From Pseudomonadota bacterium (GTDB taxonomy: Bacteria > Myxococcota_A > UBA9160 > SZUA-336), in the NCBI GenBank assembly GCA_003247575.1, contig QJZC01000027.1:62001-126000 (forward strand): a stretch of 64,000 bases of DNA, given 5' to 3'. Below are positions 59,307 to 64,000 of the stretch, piece by piece. The notes beneath the pieces were generated by a model that did not search any database, was not told where the DNA came from, and was given only the letters and a program-made list of their open reading frames with translations. The position numbers and the translations under genes were made by a program. How positions within the stretch are numbered: position 1 is the stretch's first letter; each line of letters starts with the position of its first letter.

Positions 59307-61406
59307 TCAAGCGCCGTGCAGCACACGCGCGATGATCTCGCCCATCTCGCTCATCGAGATGGGCTTGGTCACGTAGGCTGCCACCCGGTCACTCGATGTG
59401 TGCTCCTCTAGCCCATTCTGTCCCGAGCCAGAGCAGAGAATGATGCGGACCTCGGGATCGATCGCCTTGAGCTGCTCACTCAAGGTGTCGCCGTCCATAC
59501 CGGGCATGGCGACATCCGAGATGACCAGGTCGAAGCCGTTCGGCTCCTCACAGAAGAGAGCGAGCGCTTGTCGAAAGCCCGTAGCGGTTGCGACCTCGTA
59601 GCCCATGTGGCCGAGCATTCGCTGCGCGAGAGCGACCTGGACCGCGTCGTCATCGACGAACAGGATGCGCTCGCTACCGCTATGGATCGGTGGCGGTGGG
59701 GAGTAGCGAGTGCTGGGCGTCTCTAGTGCCCGCGGCAGCAATACCGTGAAGGCCGTTCCGACGCCAGGCTGGCTCTGAACCTGGATACTGCCCCCGCACT
59801 CGCGCACGATACCGTGAACCACGGACAGGCCCATGCCCGTTCCTTCTCCTTCGCGCTTGGTCGTGTAGAAGGGTTCGAAGACGCGACGTGCGACTTCCGG
59901 TGGCATCCCGCTGCCGGTATCTCGGACGGATAGCTCGACGTAGTCTCCGGGTTCGATGGCGTCGAGAGATCTCGTCTGCCCGATGTCCATCGTTCGATCG
60001 CGCAGCGAGACCGACAGGGTGCCCGGGTCGGGCTGTATCGCCTGGATCGCATTCGTGCACAGGTTCATGACCACCTGATGCATGTGAACGGGATCTGCGA
60101 TCACGTATGCGCTGCTGCGCAGGTCGCGCTCGATCGTCACCGTCGGAGGCAGGGATCCGCGCATCAGGCCGAGCGCTTCCGTCACCGCAGCCTGTAGCTC
60201 GATCGGCTGCTTCTCCGGTTTCGATTGACGGCTGAAGAGAAGGATCTGCCTCGTCAGTTCTCGAGCGCGCCCCACTGCTGAGAGGATCTGCTCGAGATTG
60301 TCGTGCAGGGCGGACCCAGCTTCGACTTCGGGAATGCTCAGCTCGGTGAATCCGAGAATGGCTGCCAAGAGATTGTTGAAGTCGTGCGCGATGCCCCCGG
60401 CCAGAGTGCCGATGGTCTCCATCTTCTGGGCTTGCTGCAGACGATACGACATCTCGTGCTGCTGGCGCTCCAGCTGCTCACGGAGCTTCAGCTCCTCGAC
60501 CAGCTGCAGGTTTGCGCGCTCGAGCCCCGCGGTACGTTCCGTCACCGTTGCTTCCAGACACATGCGAGCGTCCAGCAGCTCGGACTGGGCTCGCTTGAGC
60601 ATCCTCTGGTCCATGGCGAGCTCGCGCGCCTTCTGGATCAGCTGTTGTTGTTCTCGCAGAGAATGAGGGTTGTGTGTGATGATCAAAGAGCGATGGCTGC
60701 GAGTACAGACTGCTGTTGCTTCGAAGGAGTGTTCGTTTCCCAGCGGGTCACGCTCCGTCCAGGTTCCAGAGTGGAGACTACCGCTCTTCGACTCCTTCCA
60801 GAAGGTGCTGGCTTCACGCAAGAAGTGCGCTAGGAATGAGTCCACGCCCAGCTCGGCGGAGTCTGGCGCAGGGAGCGAGAAGAACTCGGGGAACGACGTC
60901 AGCCAGGTCGGAGACGTGATCGGGGCCAGTCGCAGCGGGGAATCCGACTCGATGCGGAACACTGCGAGGTCGAGTGCGCCCGACAGCTCTTTCCAGAACT
61001 CGTCCCCGAAGCCTGAGGGCTGTAGGGGAGTCGCGCGAGCGAGTGCCCATCGGTTCAGCTTCTCTTGCCATTGCTTCAGTAGCCCATAGCGGTCCGTTGC
61101 GTCGATGAACAGCAGCCCGTAGCCGAAGTCCGTCTGGAAACAGTGAACGTCGAGGGTGGTCGTCGCGTTCAGTCGGATCAGCGGCAGGTAGAGCGAGCGG
61201 GAGCGCATCGGTATGAGCCCTTCGGTGAACAGCAGTTGTTCCTGGAGGGAGCGCCCTGGCTCGATTCCGGCCAGCCCGAGGGCGGCTAGATCCCCCCCGA
61301 ACTCGAGAATCGTTCCCGATTCATCCACCGAGCCGTACGCGAAGACGATCTGCTCCTCGATCTGATCCAGAAGGAAGTTGCGGACGAAGCTCGGGGTGCG
61401 GCTCAT
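59307..61406 (-). CDS. Hybrid sensor histidine kinase with receiver domain
   Basis: A 699-residue protein without membrane helices. The N-terminal 240 residues include a PAS-like part (VFAYGSVDESGTILEFGG). A coiled coil lies at about 265-325, followed by a HisKA domain with HDFNNLLAAILG, HATPase_c (MNLCTNAIQAI, DTGSGMP, GEGTGMGLSVVHG), and a C-terminal receiver (about 580-699) with acidic DDD, phosphoacceptor Asp in DLVISDVAMPG and Lys in YVTKPIS. Its start overlaps the stop of the GTPase gene by 4 bp. The coupling suggests the GTPase and the kinase act in one pathway. Confidence 0.92.
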   Translation of the reverse strand: MSRTPSFVRNFLLDQIEEQIVFAYGSVDESGTILEFGGDLAALGLAGIEPGRSLQEQLLFTEGLIPMRSRSLYLPLIRLNATTTLDVHCFQTDFGYGLLFIDATDRYGLLKQWQEKLNRWALARATPLQPSGFGDEFWKELSGALDLAVFRIESDSPLRLAPITSPTWLTSFPEFFSLPAPDSAELGVDSFLAHFLREASTFWKESKSGSLHSGTWTERDPLGNEHSFEATAVCTRSHRSLIITHNPHSLREQQQLIQKARELAMDQRMLKRAQSELLDARMCLEATVTERTAGLERANLQLVEELKLREQLERQQHEMSYRLQQAQKMETIGTLAGGIAHDFNNLLAAILGFTELSIPEVEAGSALHDNLEQILSAVGRARELTRQILLFSRQSKPEKQPIELQAAVTEALGLMRGSLPPTVTIERDLRSSAYVIADPVHMHQVVMNLCTNAIQAIQPDPGTLSVSLRDRTMDIGQTRSLDAIEPGDYVELSVRDTGSGMPPEVARRVFEPFYTTKREGEGTGMGLSVVHGIVRECGGSIQVQSQPGVGTAFTVLLPRALETPSTRYSPPPPIHSGSERILFVDDDAVQVALAQRMLGHMGYEVATATGFRQALALFCEEPNGFDLVISDVAMPGMDGDTLSEQLKAIDPEVRIILCSGSGQNGLEEHTSSDRVAAYVTKPISMSEMGEIIARVLHGA

Positions 61407-61903
61407 GGCCTATTCAGCGTGAGCTTTGCGAGCTCGCGAAAGGCCGGGTCTACGGACTCACCCGTCTTGGCGCTGGTGAAGAAGAGCGGCGTATCGTCTT
61501 CTGCGAGCGTGTCCAGATCTCGAGCGCGAATCTCCCACAGACGATCGAGATCGACCTTGTTCACCGCGATCACCGTAGGTACGGGACCGACGGCGGAGCG
61601 AGCGCGATCTCGGAGCTTGGCGGCGATCTCGACCGTACCGCGACGGGTCCCATCCACGACGAACAGCAGGCCGGAAGCGCCTTTCAGATATGACATCTGA
61701 ACGCTCTGGAAGTCGTCCTCGCCGTGGAGATCCCAAAGGATCAGCGAGATGTCCTGTTCATCGATCTGAAGCTGTTTCTTCTCGATGCGCACGCCGACCG
61801 TCGTGTAGTAGCGTGCAGAGAAGATCGAGTGCACGTGCCGCTGCACGAGGCTGGTCTTCCCAGCCGCGAAGGCGCCGATCAGGCATATCTTCTTCTTGAT
61901 CAT
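61403..61903 (-). CDS. Ras-like small GTPase
   Basis: A 166-residue single-domain GTPase of the Rab/Ras-like bacterial group. G1: GAFAAGKTS (10-18). G3: WDLHGED. G4: NKVD. G5: TSAKTG. The residue after the G3 glycine, glutamine in Ras and Rab, is glutamate here, so hydrolysis may depend on a partner. There is no C-terminal lipid motif. Its ATG follows the upstream stop directly (TGAATG) and its stop overlaps the kinase start, so it is tightly coupled on both sides. By analogy with MglA it may set polarity or switch a membrane complex; that is inference. Confidence 0.92.
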   Translation of the reverse strand: MIKKKICLIGAFAAGKTSLVQRHVHSIFSARYYTTVGVRIEKKQLQIDEQDISLILWDLHGEDDFQSVQMSYLKGASGLLFVVDGTRRGTVEIAAKLRDRARSAVGPVPTVIAVNKVDLDRLWEIRARDLDTLAEDDTPLFFTSAKTGESVDPAFRELAKLTLNRP

Positions 61904-63685
61904 TCACGATCTCGACTGATTCCCGAGGAGAACGCTGAAGGTTACCTTTCTGAGCGCCGCGAGCTCTGTCGCTGCGCTGGGGCTCGAGCTCGCCGGCAGG
62001 GCCGCCTGGCTCACCGAGACACTCGTCGTATCCACCCCGCGCGTCTCTAGGAGCCGAAGCACCGACAGCGCTCGGCGGTTGCTGAGCTCGTGGTTGAAGT
62101 CTCGAGCACCCGTTGGGTCTGCGTGTCCCACGATCACGATTCGAAGCGGAACACCGGTGTGTCTCGACAGCTGTTGCGCTTCGCGTACGAGCGTCTCGAT
62201 CGTGTCGATTGCGTCCTCCTGGCCTGGGCTGGGTTGGCCGCGCGCGCGTTCGAAATAGAGCACCGAGCGCTCGAGCGATTGGCGAACGTGCTCGAGGGCA
62301 CGCGCCTGTGTGTCTTCCAGGCGTTCGAAATCGATCGCGTCGACTCCCACGATCGACCCTGCATCTCGTCGTGCGCGTGCGATCCAGTCGTGTGTTGCGC
62401 TCCCGGATAGCATCAGGGTGCCTTTCACTACCTCGAGCGCCACACTTTCGGGCGGATGCAGGCGCGCTGTGGCTCGCCGTGCAGCCAGATCATCGTCCGC
62501 CGCAAAATAGGTGCTCCACGTGGCCGTGACGGCTTCGCGTGGGATACCTGCACGGTCCAGCAGCACTGCGGGGTCTCGTGAGATGGGATCCCGTAGTCCC
62601 GTGAGCTCCCAGGTAGCGCCACGCTTGTCGGCCTCGAGGACAACGATGCCGGGCTCGGCCCGAACCAGTTCCAGGAAGTGGTTCCAGCGCCTGTGCTCGC
62701 CGATGGTCATGCTGATCCACGTGACGGCGGCCAGCACCCCAGCGCTCGCTGCAATCCACGCCGGTGCTCTGGAGCGTGGAGCGGGATCGCGGATCTCGAA
62801 ACTCAAGGCCTCTTCGAGCTTTGGCTGTACCAGCCGGAATGGCGATGGATCTCCGTCGAATGTGTCGAGCTTGCGTCGGAAGAGGAGATGGATCTCCTCG
62901 AGCATCTTTTGTAGCTGGGCCCTCAGATGAAGGGGCGGTGTGCCTCGAATTACCGCCGCCAGGGTGGCTTCTGGGCCCGTCTCGATCCATACGGCCTGGC
63001 CGGCATCGGTCTCGAAGGCATGCATCACTTCGCCTTCGGAGGTCCCGAAGGCGTCGCGTACGAAGTCCTGGATAGCCGTCAGCATTCCAGCGACCTGATC
63101 AGGATCACGAGGCTCGGTGGACTCCGTAGCGGCCTTTGCGAGTAGAATGCCAGAGCTTCGGTGGATGAGCAGCAGCTGCTCGATGCGATACACCAAGTGG
63201 TGAAGAAGAACGATTTCCGCATAGGGACGGTGCGATATCCATGCCTGCCAGCGCCAACGTAGGCTTCGAAGAGAGAGCCCCTCGGTCAATACGCGATTGA
63301 GTGACTGGACCATGCGGGTGATTGCAGCGGTCACAGCCTTGCGGATGCCTGGCCCGAGCGCGGGGAAGATTGCATCCGCAATGGCTGCGGGGTCTCTGCG
63401 CACGGAGGCTCTGAGCGCGCCATCGATCGATGGCTGCAGCGCCTCGGCCAGGCGATCGCTGCGCTCGCTCGCCAGTGTGATCGCATCGGGTAGCGCGGTG
63501 CTGATGGACTCTGCGTGGAGTACCGGGTCGTCGAGGAGCGCCTGCACCGCCTCAATGTGTTCGCGCTCTGGTCCGACGATCAGGCTCCGAAGCTGGCGCC
63601 ACTGGTCGAGATTATCGGGAGGTGGCGCCGGATCGGCTTTGCTGGCGAAATCGGTCATGAAGCCACCGGACGATTCTCCACTCAC
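61904..63685 (-). CDS. Inner-membrane protein with BON-like and OmpA-like C-terminal domains
   Basis: A 593-residue protein. A long, mostly helical N-terminal region (1-305), presumably cytoplasmic, is followed by one membrane helix (307-329), a BON-like segment (about 340-455) and an OmpA peptidoglycan-binding domain (about 470-565) with GHADPTGARDFNHELSNRRA. This would link a cytoplasmic part, where the GTPase could bind, with the cell wall. The adjacent gene start sits directly on its stop. ATG at 63685 is used; a second ATG ten codons on is possible. Confidence 0.85.
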   Translation of the reverse strand: MSGESSGGFMTDFASKADPAPPPDNLDQWRQLRSLIVGPEREHIEAVQALLDDPVLHAESISTALPDAITLASERSDRLAEALQPSIDGALRASVRRDPAAIADAIFPALGPGIRKAVTAAITRMVQSLNRVLTEGLSLRSLRWRWQAWISHRPYAEIVLLHHLVYRIEQLLLIHRSSGILLAKAATESTEPRDPDQVAGMLTAIQDFVRDAFGTSEGEVMHAFETDAGQAVWIETGPEATLAAVIRGTPPLHLRAQLQKMLEEIHLLFRRKLDTFDGDPSPFRLVQPKLEEALSFEIRDPAPRSRAPAWIAASAGVLAAVTWISMTIGEHRRWNHFLELVRAEPGIVVLEADKRGATWELTGLRDPISRDPAVLLDRAGIPREAVTATWSTYFAADDDLAARRATARLHPPESVALEVVKGTLMLSGSATHDWIARARRDAGSIVGVDAIDFERLEDTQARALEHVRQSLERSVLYFERARGQPSPGQEDAIDTIETLVREAQQLSRHTGVPLRIVIVGHADPTGARDFNHELSNRRALSVLRLLETRGVDTTSVSVSQAALPASSSPSAATELAALRKVTFSVLLGNQSRS

Positions 63686-63757
63686 CGTTAGCGTTCGCGA
63701 GGCGGAGCCCGAAGGCGCATAGTCGGATGGACCGGCTTCGGGCTAGCGTTGTTCGAT

Positions 63758-64000
63758 CTATCCCTTCGGAGGGACGGTCGTGTCCTTCGTGAAGTTCGAT
63801 GCGCGCATCGCGACGTCCATCAAGAGCTCCGAGAATGCGCTGCGATCCAGCTTGCTCTCCTCCAGTCGCTCCGCCGACGCTTCGATCTCTTGGCTGATGC
63901 GATCGTACTTTGCTTGCGCGTCGTCCGAGAGCTGCTTCGATTGATCCAGGATTCTCTGACGGAGGTCGGTGATTCGCTCCGAGAGCTTGTCGTCGATCGT
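63758..64000 (-). CDS. Coiled-coil protein, C-terminal part (cut by window end)
   Basis: The minus-strand frame is open from the window edge to a TAG at 63758-63760. Eighty residues are visible, highly charged and helical with heptad-like spacing (DDKLSERITDLRQRILDQSK, QEIEASAERLEESKLD), ending in SNFTKDTTVPPKG. It lies 72 bp before the OmpA-like gene in the same direction and is probably the gene before it in the operon. The start and the family are not visible. Confidence 0.75.
   Translation of the reverse strand, partial: TIDDKLSERITDLRQRILDQSKQLSDDAQAKYDRISQEIEASAERLEESKLDRSAFSELLMDVAMRASNFTKDTTVPPKG

Noticed and set aside
1..64000. Insertion sequences, prophage, CRISPR arrays or integrons
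   Set aside because: No transposase, integrase, terminal inverted repeats, phage structural genes or regularly spaced repeats were seen on either strand.

Overview
The window is a chromosomal segment of a GC-rich, free-living, Gram-negative (diderm) bacterium. It carries many lipoprotein signal peptides, periplasmic multihaem cytochromes, an OmpA-type protein, a duplicated (ADOP-type) ABC permease pair, tandem PilZ domains, FIST and Ras-like GTPase signalling. This gene style fits deltaproteobacteria in the broad sense (Myxococcota, Desulfobacterota or Binatota-like lineages). That placement is an inference from gene content; there is no rRNA, and alaS is the only obvious phylogenetic marker. 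I saw no insertion sequence, prophage, CRISPR array or tRNA gene.

Layout. 1-10184: end of an ABC exporter operon, a PAS histidine kinase, and a run of small secreted proteins, lipoproteins and hydrolases. 10896-15029: a large di-haem cytochrome c with a strong terminator, a MORN/YwqK-like lipoprotein and a membrane-anchored unknown. 15030-16305: a long non-coding stretch leading into a tightly packed seven-gene operon (16306-24088). It encodes a LuxE-like acyl-activating enzyme, a LuxC-like acyl reductase, a NifV/LeuA-type synthase, aconitase-family large and small subunits, a substrate-binding-protein fold without a signal peptide, and a PLP aminotransferase. No luciferase and no IPMDH-type dehydrogenase are present. 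It looks like an uncharacterised pathway joining 2-oxoacid chain extension, transamination and carboxyl-to-aldehyde reduction, and it is the best candidate for something new here.

24245-33382: a lipoprotein, alaS, a HEAT-repeat membrane protein, a P-loop kinase-like protein and a 1298-residue cytochrome with ten CXXCH sites fused to LVIVD repeats. 33639-38294: a small catabolic-looking group (atypical SDR, alpha/beta hydrolase, NicX/M29-like protein, VOC protein, secreted metallo-beta-lactamase-fold protein). 38849-48359: a second unusual histidine kinase, two decayed or frameshifted secreted-protein genes, an unknown acidic protein, an animal-type haem peroxidase, an orphan ADOP permease and a GH25 lysozyme-like lipoprotein.

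48756-52754: a co-directional run of two DUF2589-type proteins, an unknown partner, a FIST protein and an NlpC/P60 lipoprotein. Then come a tandem PilZ protein, a GNAT enzyme, a sugar-nucleotide epimerase, DUF2304, a secreted beta-helix protein with a clear terminator, and a Sel1-repeat protein. The right edge (59307-64000, minus strand) is a tight operon: a coiled-coil protein cut by the window end, an OmpA/BON-like inner-membrane protein, a Ras-like GTPase and a hybrid histidine kinase. These are probably one signalling or envelope module.

Start codons were moved downstream of the longest reading frame where a ribosome-binding site and a signal peptide agreed; each case is explained in its entry.
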